Source of the DNA: Gammaproteobacteria bacterium
Lineage (GTDB): Bacteria > Pseudomonadota > Gammaproteobacteria > Steroidobacterales > Foliamicaceae
Reading direction: 5' to 3'
Length of the DNA stretch: 64,000 bases
NCBI GenBank assembly: GCA_009838035.1
Contig: VXSK01000023.1
Coordinates: 138,581 to 202,580 of the forward strand
This document shows, in pieces, positions 16,217 through 26,100 of the stretch; position 1 is the first letter of the stretch; each line of letters starts with the position of its first letter. The notes beneath the pieces were generated by a model. The model searched no databases, was not told the origin of the DNA, and saw nothing but the letters and a program-made list of their open reading frames with translations. A program made the translations under genes and the position numbers.

Positions 16217-17243
16217 CGGCGCTTCTCACGGCGTTCGCAGCTGCCGACGTAGACGATAGGAGTGCAGCCGAACCGATAATGGCTGGCGCCGAAGCCGCAG
16301 CCCGCTTCTCATTCTCAAGTCGCTCACTGAAAAAGGTCGTGGCAAAAACCTTGTCCCAGCACTTAACCGCTCGTTCGCGCGTGCAGTCGCTCCTGAACAA
16401 CGGCCGTAGTGTATCGATCGCGTCCGTCAGCTTGTCGCGAAAAGATCGTGCCCGGGCGTCGTGAGCCCCACTGGTGATGTATTCGCCAGGAGTGACCGGA
16501 TGGGCGATCTCAAGATCCCAGTTCAGCCTGTCCCGTATCGCCAGCATGGTGCTGTAGAGAGCAAGATCCTCACGACCGCTCTGCCGGAAACGTTCGGCCA
16601 AAAGGACGGAGATACCGAAACCGCTCAGTATGCCGGTGCGCCAACTACGGCGACTGCGAGCGTACTTCTTCAAATCCCGGTTGATGCGACGGAACTGCTG
16701 ACCATCGGCCGATCTCGCGCGCTCTTCTTCGTACCACTTTGTCACATCGCGGGCGTCGGACCGCTTCCAGCCGCTGCTGGAAGCCAGTTCGTAGTGGACC
16801 TCTTCGCCATAAAAGGTCGAAGTAACCACCCGGCGGTAGACGGGTAGATCAACATGGTATCCGGCTTGATAGTACACCCGCACGCAATTCGAGCGCACCT
16901 CCGGTGCTTGCTTGAATTGGCCGTCATCGACGGCATCGCGAACCATTTGGCGAGCCTGGAGGGAAGTCATCTCGGCACCGCGTGTGCCGACCAGATCTTC
17001 CTTCCGGAAGTAGACGCCATCGTCTATGTCGTAGTCGTTGTCTGGGTCGCGAACCATCGTCTTCATAGCGTAGCTGCCCTGCGAGACGAATTCGATTGGC
17101 TTCGGCTTATCCGCCCTCTTCAATCCCCTGCGCACTCGCTCCCGGTTGGAGTTGCGCCGATCACGCATCCTGTCTTGCTCGGTCTTGGGCAGAGTAACCT
17201 CTTGATTGTGATACGCCCGGATATCCTTGGAACAGTCGAACAT
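16197..17243 (-). CDS. CBASS CD-NTase (DncV-like cyclic oligonucleotide synthase)
   Basis: A 348-aa cGAS/DncV-like nucleotidyltransferase making a cyclic nucleotide alarm signal on infection. Visible: QGSYAMKT (the GS nucleotide-binding helix, residues 55-62), catalytic acids in DYDIDDGVYF (Asp72 and Asp74), and the third Asp in YHVDLPVY (Asp132). The DIDDGVY wording and the patatin partner resemble Vibrio DncV-type (clade A) enzymes, so 3',3'-cGAMP is a reasonable guess for the product. The C terminus is an Ala/Ser/Gly-rich tail ending GGGRSA, the kind of flexible end that Cap2 uses as donor. It lies nine bases after the patatin gene and overlaps cap2. Confidence 0.9.
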   Translation of the reverse strand: MFDCSKDIRAYHNQEVTLPKTEQDRMRDRRNSNRERVRRGLKRADKPKPIEFVSQGSYAMKTMVRDPDNDYDIDDGVYFRKEDLVGTRGAEMTSLQARQMVRDAVDDGQFKQAPEVRSNCVRVYYQAGYHVDLPVYRRVVTSTFYGEEVHYELASSSGWKRSDARDVTKWYEEERARSADGQQFRRINRDLKKYARSRRSWRTGILSGFGISVLLAERFRQSGREDLALYSTMLAIRDRLNWDLEIAHPVTPGEYITSGAHDARARSFRDKLTDAIDTLRPLFRSDCTRERAVKCWDKVFATTFFSERLENEKRAAASAPAIIGSAALLSSTSAAANAVRSAGGGRSA

Positions 17244-17252
17244 TACTTCTCC

Positions 17253-18395
17253 TTACTTTTTGTCTAGGGAGGCGTGGTCCCAAACCGCGCCATTCGCCGG
17301 CACCGCCGGTAAATCGTTAATGAGACGTCGGATCATCTCGCCGTCGTCGCTATTGGGGTCATCGCAGATGCTCTTCGTCAGGTCGGCGTCCGTGTGAGCT
17401 TGCGAAATCAAGCGGCCTAGTGCCTCCTGCCGGGTATCGTCGAGACCCAGATATGGCATCATGCTTGTCGGTACGGGCCTGTTGGGGAAACGCACACGTC
17501 GGACAGTACGTCCGCTGCTGCTGATGGCATTGGCCAAGAGTCTCGCCATTTGGTCGAAGGCAAACTCCTGGGTCGAAATGCTCAGCGGCGCGACATCGAC
17601 GCCAAGCGACCAGCCCAACACCGATCGGTGCGCCGACTTCGCATCAATGTGTTCGCCCTCTGGGCGCGGACAGGTCCCAAGCGAATAGATCTCTATCGGT
17701 CGGTCAGGCTCGGCGGTGGTCAGCGCGTCGACCAAGCCAACCAAGATTGGGTTGTTGGCCCAAAGACCACCGTCCGCAAAAACTTGCTGAGGCCCGTCAG
17801 GATCGTTGGGATCGTTGATCGCTGCGAGCGAGCGGTAGATCGGCGCCGCACTGGATGCCATGCAGACATCGACCAGCGTATAGTTATCGTCGCGCACCCC
17901 GCTGCACCGCGTCTTTTTAAATACCCAAGCACGATGCTCACTCATCAGGACAGCAGGTATTGACAGTGAGATTCCGCGCTTGACGTACACATCCCGCATG
18001 GTTGTGTCGCCCAGAACTGATTCAAGCGCATCTCGGAGCGCCTTATCGCCCGCTCGCACGTACCGGCCGCCCTGTGTAGCCCGATAAACGGCACTTACCT
18101 TGCCGGCAATCCGATGCGGAAATATCTTGGAACCATGCTCGCGGTAGAGCCCGACGATTTCCTGCATCGGCCGGCCGATGGCGAGGGCGCAGCCGACGAT
18201 TGCGCCAGTGCTGGTTCCCGTGATCAGGTCGAAACCGCGTCCGAGGTCAAGCGCCGCTTCGTCACGGATCCGGCTAAATTGATCCGCCAGCCGCGCAAGA
18301 AAGGCCGCAGTGTAGATGCCGCGCATTCCACCACCGTCGAGGCTGAGCACGCGGTAAGCCTGCTCAATATGTTGATTTGTTTGGGTATTTCCCAT
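17253..18395 (-). CDS. capV: CBASS patatin-like phospholipase effector
   Basis: A 380-aa patatin domain protein that, in characterised systems, is switched on by cGAMP and degrades the cell's own membrane phospholipids, causing abortive infection. All patatin elements are present: oxyanion glycine loop DGGGMRG (20-26), nucleophile elbow GTSTG with Ser62, and the catalytic Asp in DGGLWANNP (Asp208). A basic VRRVRFPN segment and a C-terminal helical region follow. First gene of the minus-strand CBASS operon; the divergent WYL gene starts 134 bases away and a perfect palindrome lies between. GC and codon use are more AT-rich than the core genes, as in the rest of the island. Confidence 0.92.
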   Translation of the reverse strand: MGNTQTNQHIEQAYRVLSLDGGGMRGIYTAAFLARLADQFSRIRDEAALDLGRGFDLITGTSTGAIVGCALAIGRPMQEIVGLYREHGSKIFPHRIAGKVSAVYRATQGGRYVRAGDKALRDALESVLGDTTMRDVYVKRGISLSIPAVLMSEHRAWVFKKTRCSGVRDDNYTLVDVCMASSAAPIYRSLAAINDPNDPDGPQQVFADGGLWANNPILVGLVDALTTAEPDRPIEIYSLGTCPRPEGEHIDAKSAHRSVLGWSLGVDVAPLSISTQEFAFDQMARLLANAISSSGRTVRRVRFPNRPVPTSMMPYLGLDDTRQEALGRLISQAHTDADLTKSICDDPNSDDGEMIRRLINDLPAVPANGAVWDHASLDKK

Positions 18396-18471
18396 TCGGT
18401 CCCCTCAACACAGTCGGGACGGGGTTATCATGCCCCGCCATCCGGCAATAGAATATACGGATATTGCGATT

Positions 18472-18494
18472 ATACATCAAGTTTCTTGATGTAT
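18472..18494. promoter_or_regulatory. Perfect palindrome, probable operator for the WYL repressor
   Basis: Ten-base arms ATACATCAAG and CTTGATGTAT separated by TTT, located in the divergent promoter region between capV and the WYL-domain gene. WYL repressors of CBASS (CapW) are known to bind palindromic sites in such shared promoters and to release when induced. The A+T-rich bases before it would suit promoter elements for either direction. Confidence 0.7.
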
Positions 18495-18529
18495 TCATCA
18501 TGAATTAGTCGTTATTATAGGAGGATAGT

Positions 18530-19459
18530 ATGGATGAGGCGGGTGAACAGCTGCGCTGGGGGGTTCGCCGCCGGTTGGAATTCATCGATTTTCGCTTGTT
18601 TTGGGACGGACGCTTCAACCGAAAGGACATGGCGGAAACGTTTGGCATCTCAGCGCAACAGGCCTCGGTGGACATCGGGCAGTATGAAAAGATTGCGCCG
18701 GACAACCTCGCTTACGATCCGGCCGAGAAGGCTTATAGACGTAGCGAAAAGTATGAGCCTGCGTTCATCGGCGGGAATATCGATCAACACCTTTTGCAGT
18801 TGATAGCCATCGAAAACCAATGGATACGTCAGGAAGATAGCTGGTTCCGTAGCGCACTCCCGATCGAGGTGGTCACACTTGGCGGTCGGCCGACCGATCC
18901 GGCGGTACTGCTTCGCGTTCTCCAAGCAATCCGCAACAGGTTGGAGGTCGTCATCGAATATGCTTCGCTGACCGGTTCTCCTCAGCCATCGCGGATAATT
19001 GCGCCCCATGCCCTGGCCTATAGCGACGAACGCTGGTACATCCGATCATGGTCTAGGGATCACAACGATTTCCGGGACTATAAACTGAGCCGCATTAGCG
19101 CAGTCGCCGATTCTCGGCCCTCCTCAATCGATCCCTCTCTGGATTTCGAATGGGCCCACGAAATCAATCTTGTGATAGTGCCTAACCCAGCTTTGCCGCC
19201 AGAACGACAGACCGCAATTTCCGCTGAGCTGGGGATGACAGATAAGCGCCTTGTTCACTCATGTCGACTGAGCCTCAGTTTTTATTTAATGAGCAAGTAC
19301 AACCTCGAAATAGAACCCGGTGTCCTAGATCCAAACAAGCAGCAAGTCGTTCTCCAGAATCGAGACCAAGTCATACAAGCACGTGCTGCAGCTCGCCAAT
19401 TGTCAAAGGAGGCCCTGGCACGAACGCAAGGCTCAGACAAAACCACTAGTGGCCCTTAG
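18530..19459 (+). CDS. capW: WYL-domain transcriptional regulator of CBASS (CapW-like)
   Basis: A 309-aa regulator. The N-terminal winged-helix (about residues 8-60; NRKDMAETFGISAQQASVDI is the HTH) is followed by a WYL domain (about 120-200) containing ALAYSDERWYIRSWSRDH, with WYI as the eponymous motif, and a C-terminal WCX-like segment. A strong ribosome site AGGAGG sits six bases before the ATG. It is divergent from capV with a 23-bp palindrome in between, the arrangement described for CapW proteins that repress CBASS until DNA damage or infection. The ligand is unknown; single-stranded DNA or nucleotides have been suggested for WYL domains. Downstream, after 42 bases, comes a nucleotidyltransferase gene on the same strand. 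Confidence 0.88.
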   Translation: MDEAGEQLRWGVRRRLEFIDFRLFWDGRFNRKDMAETFGISAQQASVDIGQYEKIAPDNLAYDPAEKAYRRSEKYEPAFIGGNIDQHLLQLIAIENQWIRQEDSWFRSALPIEVVTLGGRPTDPAVLLRVLQAIRNRLEVVIEYASLTGSPQPSRIIAPHALAYSDERWYIRSWSRDHNDFRDYKLSRISAVADSRPSSIDPSLDFEWAHEINLVIVPNPALPPERQTAISAELGMTDKRLVHSCRLSLSFYLMSKYNLEIEPGVLDPNKQQVVLQNRDQVIQARAAARQLSKEALARTQGSDKTTSGP

Positions 19460-19501
19460 GTATCTAGCCATGCGTCAGCCTAGTTCAAGACCCAGACGCT
19501 C

Positions 19502-20182
19502 ATGTCAGTAGTGGCAACCCTGCTATTTGGTAGTCTTGCCCGAGCCGATGAGTTAGATAGCTCCGACACCGATCTGTTGATGATCGCGCTGGAGAACGAA
19601 ACGCGTCGTATTACGGCCGGCCATCTCTCACTGTTTCTGTATCCATGGCAGACACTTAAAAAAAATGCCCGCGAAGGTGACCTATTCCTCTGCCATCTGG
19701 TGCGGGAGGCTAAGCCATTACTGGATCCGAACGGATACTTGCCAAGACTCCAGGATGCTTTCCAATACCGATCAGACTACATGTCCGACATTGCGTGGGC
19801 TGCAGATCTGGGTTGGTATCTTGCTAGGTTCGGCACCGAACTGAACTCAAACCTGCTTGCCAAGCGAGTGCTCTGGTGCATTCGGACAATTCTCATCGCC
19901 CGAAGCGCAAATCGGCGCAACCCGATCTTCGCTCCCCAACTGCTTGCCGAACAGACTCAATCAAGCGCCGGAAAAGAGCTTCTTTTACGGCGACACATCA
20001 CGCGAAGAGACGCGGAACTGCGCAAGTTACTACGCCTATTCCTTGAGGAAGAGACTTCACCCGACCGCTTCAACAATCAGGCAGACCAGACCGCATTCAT
20101 AGAGCGATTTGTGGTCACGTCCAACAAGGTCGCCTTGCAGACGATCCAGCAGGAAGAACAGAGCCAAATTGGTTATAGCTGA
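19502..20182 (+). CDS. Minimal nucleotidyltransferase with C-terminal helical (HEPN-like) region
   Basis: A 226-aa protein whose first 30 residues contain FGSLARADELDSSDTDLLMI, the GSxAR...SDxDL signature of polymerase-beta-type minimal nucleotidyltransferases (MNT). After about residue 95 the sequence is helical and could be a fused HEPN-like domain, but I see no clear RxxxxH catalytic motif, so this part is uncertain. MNT/HEPN proteins are frequent toxin-antitoxin modules in which the MNT adds AMP to the toxin. Placement 42 bases after the WYL regulator suggests co-transcription with it. It may be an accessory of the CBASS locus or an independent module. Confidence 0.65.
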   Translation: MSVVATLLFGSLARADELDSSDTDLLMIALENETRRITAGHLSLFLYPWQTLKKNAREGDLFLCHLVREAKPLLDPNGYLPRLQDAFQYRSDYMSDIAWAADLGWYLARFGTELNSNLLAKRVLWCIRTILIARSANRRNPIFAPQLLAEQTQSSAGKELLLRRHITRRDAELRKLLRLFLEEETSPDRFNNQADQTAFIERFVVTSNKVALQTIQQEEQSQIGYS

Positions 20183-20352
20183 GAACTGTAAGTCTTCTGC
20201 CTAATAGTTCCATTTTTCGCCGCAAAGAAAATACGCTGAATAACGGCAACAGCGAAGACAATCAGAAGGACTGACTGTTCTTACGGGATTGGCTTTGCTA
20301 CTACAGAGTAAGCGCTTGCCACGTGATCCCTCGTCTTCCGGTGCGCTTGCAC

Positions 20353-23154
20353 TCATACTCGAAAGACCTTCATCACTTCGTCGCCGAGATGATTGATGAC
20401 TTTGACAGCGATGCGACCCGATTGGGGTTTATCGAAGGGGCGTGAGACGTCGCTTCGGAGCGTGGCCCAGGCTTCCTGATTGATTTCGGCCTTTAGTGTG
20501 GTTTTTAGTGCCTTGTAAGGGTCGTTCGCTCCCAAGAAGTAAGCGTGGCGGACGAAAAAGCTCTCTTCGTTGTACTCGGTGTCGATGAACCAGCAGGCGA
20601 TGCCGTCGGCGCCGTCACTGCGAACTTCGCCGGTGTTGGGGTGGAAAACGTCCACACCATTGATCTTGACTTGAATCTTCTCGGCGTCGGCTTCCCTCCC
20701 CGCTACCGAAAGGACTTCGATATCCGGCTCGCCAAAGATCACGAACAAATTGCCTTTCCCAGTGTTTTTTAAGTCGCCGGCCATATGTAGGTCCGCGTTC
20801 ATGCGAGCCTTGAGGACGGGAACGCGACCCAGCTTGTTGAACTCCGAGGCATGGGCCTCGTAGTTGAACGCACAGGCCACTAAAACATCAAAGTTGGCGT
20901 CCGCTGATTCTCGCGCGGCTGCAACCAGATCCGGTCGTGCTACGGTGCCGAACTCGGGCCCAATAAAGATAGCAGCACGCTTCTCGACAACAGAGTCCTC
21001 GCTACCCTCGGCATACCGCCCCTCCGCACAGATAAGATCGCCCGGCCAAGGAGTGATCGAAGAAAAGGCGATCCTATCTTCCTTGTGAGCCTGCTGGACT
21101 CCCGTAGACTTAAGGTGCTCCAAGATCACGCCAGCGAAGTCCTGCGTATCGCCATAACTGGCCCTCTCTTCCCTGACGCTGTCGAGTAGTTGGTCATTTT
21201 CGTCAAAACCCAAAACCCGGTGCGGTGAGATACTTTCCACCGTGAACGAACCGGCAACGCGCACCTTCTTCTTGTCTTCGTAGGGCTTGTCGAATAAATA
21301 TTCGTAGTCAGCCTTGGCGGCAATGGAGGCATCAATCTCCTTCTGCCGAGCGATACGCTGCTCCCACCACTCCGCATGAAATTTCTTTGCATCTTGCGGC
21401 CAGTTGTTGCTGGCCTCGCGAGGAACCTCCCACTCCTTCCAATCTTCCTTCAGCGCTTGGTTGAGCCCAGCGCGAAGCAGCTCAAGCTCTTCCTGGAATT
21501 TCTCCCCGATCACGTCGATTTCGGCGTTGTTGGCAATGGACTTCAAGGTGATGTGGGGGACTCGCTTGTACACGAAGCCCTGGCGGATGTCGTTGTACGT
21601 AGTCGCATCGGAGGGAGTCTTGCCGGAGAGCGTGGCTTCTTTATTTTTTCCGTCGCGGCTGTCAGCGAGCAAGTAGTAAGGATAGCGGGCGCCCATTATG
21701 CGGGCTCGCGCGAGCGCTAGAGCAACGCGGGAAGTATCGATCGTGATCCAGCGGCGCCCCCACTGCTCTGCAACGTATGCAGTGGTGCCGGAACCGCACG
21801 TAGGATCAAGAACAAGATCGCCTGGATCGGTGGCCATGAGGATGCATCGCTGGATGACTTTGACAGACGTTTGGACAACATACACCTTGCCCATTCCGCT
21901 TCCAGACGCTGTGTCTGCCCAAAGATTCGAAAGAGGATTTACGGGGTTATCTCCCGCATATCGAACATAGTTCAACGTTCGTCCCGATTGCACAACACGG
22001 TCGGAGGCAAAGAGCTTTCGCATGCCTTCTTGGTTGGTAGACCAACTTCTGCCGGCTGTTGGGGAATACTTTTGCCCGAATGCCTCAATTGTGTAGACAC
22101 AGCTTGGGGTCCGGCCAGCAGCCAAAAGTATCTGAAATCGAGCATGTTCGTTTGCCGGGACAATCTCTCCACTCTTGATACGTCGGAATTGCCCAATACC
22201 CTCTTTCAAGATTGAGTACGCCGGATCACTCTCCGGAGTTTTTGGACTAAAAAGTAGTCGTCTCTTTACGCTTTCCCTAGACTTTGCATACCAAAGAACA
22301 AAGTCAGTAACTTCAGCCATCTGGCCTTTCCCAAGTCCAGCCGTTTTCTTGAATGTGATAATGGTAACGAGCGACTCCTCCCCAAACACCTCATCCATTA
22401 ACGCTCGCACTCGATGCACGTTCTCGTCCCCGATCTGCAAGAAAATTGACCCGCTCTCGGTCAATAAATCCCGCGCTACCGTCAGCCGATCCCGCAAATA
22501 CGTCAGATACGAATGTATTCCATCGCGCCACGTATCGCGGAACGCCTTCACCTGCTCGGGCTCGCGGCTGATATGCTCTCGTTTGCCGTCCCGTACGTCG
22601 CGGCTGGTCGTTGACCACTGGAAATTGGAGTTGAACTTGATTCCATAGGGCGGGTCGATGTAGATGCACTGCACCTTGCCACGGAGCCTCTCTCGTTGCG
22701 CCAGCGACGCCATTACCTGCAAGCTGTCACCAAGAATCATCCGATTCGACCAATTGGCATCGTGCTGATAGAACTCGGTTCGGGCCTGGCCTTGGGGCAA
22801 GCCGTCAAAGTCGGCGAACAAGTTAGGCTGAAAGCCTGTTTCGGTAGTGGCACGTTCAGCCTCAGCTTTCTCGCTATGCCGCAATAGGTCGCTGATCAAT
22901 GCCCGGGGATGAATCTTCTCCTGGATAAACAGCGGCGGTACCTGAACCACCAAGTCCGACCAGTTTTTCGTGTCCTTCCCACGCCAGACAAGTTGCGGAT
23001 CCAAATCGGGATCGCGACGTTCGTATGCGACTTGGATAGCGCCACGATCATCCTCTTCCATCACGGTCTCAAGCTCGGCCGTGGGGATGTTCCTGCGCTT
23101 GTTCCGATGTCGCAGCGCACCGACTTCCTTCGGGGATCGAGGCTTGCGAGCCAT
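20353..23154 (-). CDS. Type III-like DNA methyltransferase (Mod)
   Basis: A 933-aa site-specific adenine-type DNA methyltransferase. The catalytic motif IV DPPYGIKFNSNFQW (about residues 170-183) precedes the SAM-binding DPTCGSGTTAYVAEQWGRRWI (about 450-470), the beta-class order seen in Mod subunits. The region around 140 (MILGDSLQVMASLA) and the long C-terminal part (target recognition and Res contact) are typical of the family paired with roughly 1000-aa helicase-nucleases. The start ATG overlaps the stop of the upstream res gene as TAATG, so the two are coupled. No simple-sequence repeat suggesting phase variation is visible. Recognition sequence unknown. Confidence 0.9.
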   Translation of the reverse strand: MARKPRSPKEVGALRHRNKRRNIPTAELETVMEEDDRGAIQVAYERRDPDLDPQLVWRGKDTKNWSDLVVQVPPLFIQEKIHPRALISDLLRHSEKAEAERATTETGFQPNLFADFDGLPQGQARTEFYQHDANWSNRMILGDSLQVMASLAQRERLRGKVQCIYIDPPYGIKFNSNFQWSTTSRDVRDGKREHISREPEQVKAFRDTWRDGIHSYLTYLRDRLTVARDLLTESGSIFLQIGDENVHRVRALMDEVFGEESLVTIITFKKTAGLGKGQMAEVTDFVLWYAKSRESVKRRLLFSPKTPESDPAYSILKEGIGQFRRIKSGEIVPANEHARFQILLAAGRTPSCVYTIEAFGQKYSPTAGRSWSTNQEGMRKLFASDRVVQSGRTLNYVRYAGDNPVNPLSNLWADTASGSGMGKVYVVQTSVKVIQRCILMATDPGDLVLDPTCGSGTTAYVAEQWGRRWITIDTSRVALALARARIMGARYPYYLLADSRDGKNKEATLSGKTPSDATTYNDIRQGFVYKRVPHITLKSIANNAEIDVIGEKFQEELELLRAGLNQALKEDWKEWEVPREASNNWPQDAKKFHAEWWEQRIARQKEIDASIAAKADYEYLFDKPYEDKKKVRVAGSFTVESISPHRVLGFDENDQLLDSVREERASYGDTQDFAGVILEHLKSTGVQQAHKEDRIAFSSITPWPGDLICAEGRYAEGSEDSVVEKRAAIFIGPEFGTVARPDLVAAARESADANFDVLVACAFNYEAHASEFNKLGRVPVLKARMNADLHMAGDLKNTGKGNLFVIFGEPDIEVLSVAGREADAEKIQVKINGVDVFHPNTGEVRSDGADGIACWFIDTEYNEESFFVRHAYFLGANDPYKALKTTLKAEINQEAWATLRSDVSRPFDKPQSGRIAVKVINHLGDEVMKVFRV

Positions 23155-26100
23155 TAATCGCGCCCTTTCACGGTGGCATTGAATTCATCCCAGATTTTGT
23201 GCACATCGGTGAACTCGACGAATGACCAGCGACCATATGCCCCCAGCCTGTTCACTCCTGGTACCCAATAGGTTTCCATAGTGGATTTCTTCTCCTTGGC
23301 GTCCTCTCCGCGGTAGCCTTTGATTTCCACGATGAGATGCAGGGGGTCGTCGTCCCCGCGCCCGTCTTCCACCAGCACAATGAAATCGGGTATATAGGTT
23401 CGAGCCTTGGAGCCGTAAAGGTAAGGCACTCCGAAGCCGAAACCCTGGTTTTTTACGTAAGTGCGAACTTGGGGATGCGATTCCGCAACACGGCAGAACT
23501 CGGCCTCCCAGTCGCTGTCGCACACGGCCCAGTTTACGTGACAGCGCTGCGGGTCGGTCTTCCAGCGATTTAGTTTTGAGGTGGCGAAACGCACGTTGAT
23601 CGTCGACCCGGTCGGATTGTAAGGATCGAGCACAACTTTGATCGGGCGAGCGTCCTCATAGTGGGCCACGATTCCTCTCCTGATGCGCTCGCAAGCGATA
23701 TCGGCGAGTTCCCTGTACATGAGCTGGGCGGGAAACGTGTTGCCCTTGCAGACCAGGTGATTCTCAATCCACAAGCGAGTAATCCGCTTCAGTTGGCCGA
23801 AAAGGTGCCATTTCGGGGCTTCGCCAGCATCCCGCCACTTTGTCTCCACGAGCCGTTGCGTGAGGTGAAACAGCAGAGTCGGTAAGCGGACATTGTCTAG
23901 GCGATCAAGGTTCAGATCCACCGCTTCTCCAATGATTCCCTGGTTCCGCGTAATGGTCGGGCCCACCAGATTCGGCGTGAGTTCCAGAGTCGAATCCGCA
24001 GTGAATTTGGCCGATAGTTTCTCGTCCGGAAGTTCTACGCGATAACCCTGCACCCGCGGAAAGCGAATTTCGCAAGCGTCCCGCTCCGGCGTAACTGCGT
24101 GAACTTGCACGGTCTCCCGGGGCGGAACCGGAAGTGCGATGACGGGCTCGGCGGTGAAATCGAACGGGATCCCGAAGACATCGGCGTACTCCGCGTCAAA
24201 CAGGCCATCTTCGTTAAGGTCATAGGACTGTCTTCTGAGCGCCCGACCGACGACCTGCTCGCACAGCAGTTGTGTGCCAAAAGCCCGCACTCCAAGGACA
24301 TGTGTAACGGAATTTGCGTCCCACCCCTCGGTCAGCATCGATACTGACACGACGCAACGAGTATCTCCCCCAAGCCGCCCTGCCTTTCCGACGGTATTCA
24401 TAACCTCCCGAAGCAAGTCCTGATCAGATAGCTTTTCAGCCTGCCGCCGGTCTCCTGTCCTTGCGACAATCTCTCGGCGAAAGCGCTCAATCTCGTCGCT
24501 GGCCGCAGCTCTAAAGTTCCTGTCCAAGGCCTGACCCGAGTCAAGTTGCTCGCTGTCGATAAGGAGCGTATGGGGACGAGCAAGCGGAGCGCCATTTTCG
24601 TCAAAGTTACGGAACAACCTTAGGCGACCCTGCTCCACTGTTGTAGAACCGTCCTCGTTAGCCCGCTTGAATCCGGAAATGTAGTCGTATAAGAGCTTGG
24701 ACGTTGAAGTGTTATTGCACACGACGATGAAACATGGAGGCACTTCAATACCGGCCTTGCCCCAAAGATCGAAGATTTTCTCGTAGTGACCGTAAAGAGC
24801 CTCCAGTGCGGTCTGGAGTTCGACCGGGATTTTCAAGGGATCAAGCACAGTTCCCTTGCCCCGTCCTTTCCTGGGCATCTTCTTGCCGATGTGAACCCAA
24901 AGATTTCGGAATTTCGGCATTTCCTCGCCGGGAATGTTATCGGCGATCGGCACTCGGGGCAGCTTGACGATTCCGCTCTCAATTGCATCCATGAGCGAAA
25001 AATCGCTTACCGTCCAAGGGAACAACGTTCCCTCCGCGTACCCGGATCCACGCAGGAAGAACGGCGTAGCGGATAAGTCAATCACGCGTTCAACGCCTAG
25101 CCGAGCTTTAACTATTTCGAGCCCCGATATCCAAACGCGAGCAGCTTCCTTGTTTTTCTTAGCCTCTTTGAGATCATCACCCCTCAGTGCGCCTTCCTCG
25201 TCCTCTTCGGGCGGTTTCTCCCGGTAGCAATGATGCGCTTCGTCATTGAGCACCATAATGTTCTTGATGCCCATCAGCCCTGGCGTCACCCGCTGAAGCA
25301 TCTGACCTTCGGTTTCCAAGGTGGCAATCTCCGACCCGCGGCCCTGTAGCAGCGAACGGCCGCCCTTGGATAGAGAGAGCCGTTCCCGCAGCATGAAGGC
25401 GTGATAGTTGGTGATAACGATCTTGGCGCGTTCCAAGTCGCTGAGCATTTCGCTCGGAACCAGTTCGCGGCTGCCGTAGTAGCTATCCGGATCGTTGGGC
25501 TGAAGCACGCGGAGGCGGTCCTTTATCGTAATTCCCGGTGTAACGAGCAAGAATCCTCGTGTGAATCTTCGGCTAGTGGGCCGACGCACAGCGTTTACCG
25601 TCTGCCAAGCAATGATCATGGCCATCACGGTGGTCTTGCCCGCGCCGGTAGCGAGTTTCAAGGCCATTCGACTCAGACCTGGATTGGCCTGCTCGTTGGC
25701 GGCGGCGAGATGATCGAGAATCTTGCGACCTTCCTGGCCCAGTTTCGGAGCAACTTCCGTCAGCCAGATAGCCGTTTCCACGGCCTCGACCTGACAGAAA
25801 AACGGCCGAATACCGCTGAACCTATGGCTGCGCCAGTGCTGCAAAAGAAGCGCTGTTTCTGGCGTGACTTTCCAGCGGTTCGGATCAAGCTCCTGGCGCC
25901 AAGCATCCACCTGATGACGAATTCCGTTCATGGTTTCCGCCAATTCGTACTGCTGCCCCTCAGCTTCGAGCGCTTTCGCCTGCTCTTCAAAGATCAGTTT
26001 GCGCTGATTACGCCCTTTAGGCTGCGGGATAGGCGTAACAAAGGATACGCGGCGACGCTCCTCAAGAATCTGGTTAGTGGGCTGGCCACTCTCGTCCAAT

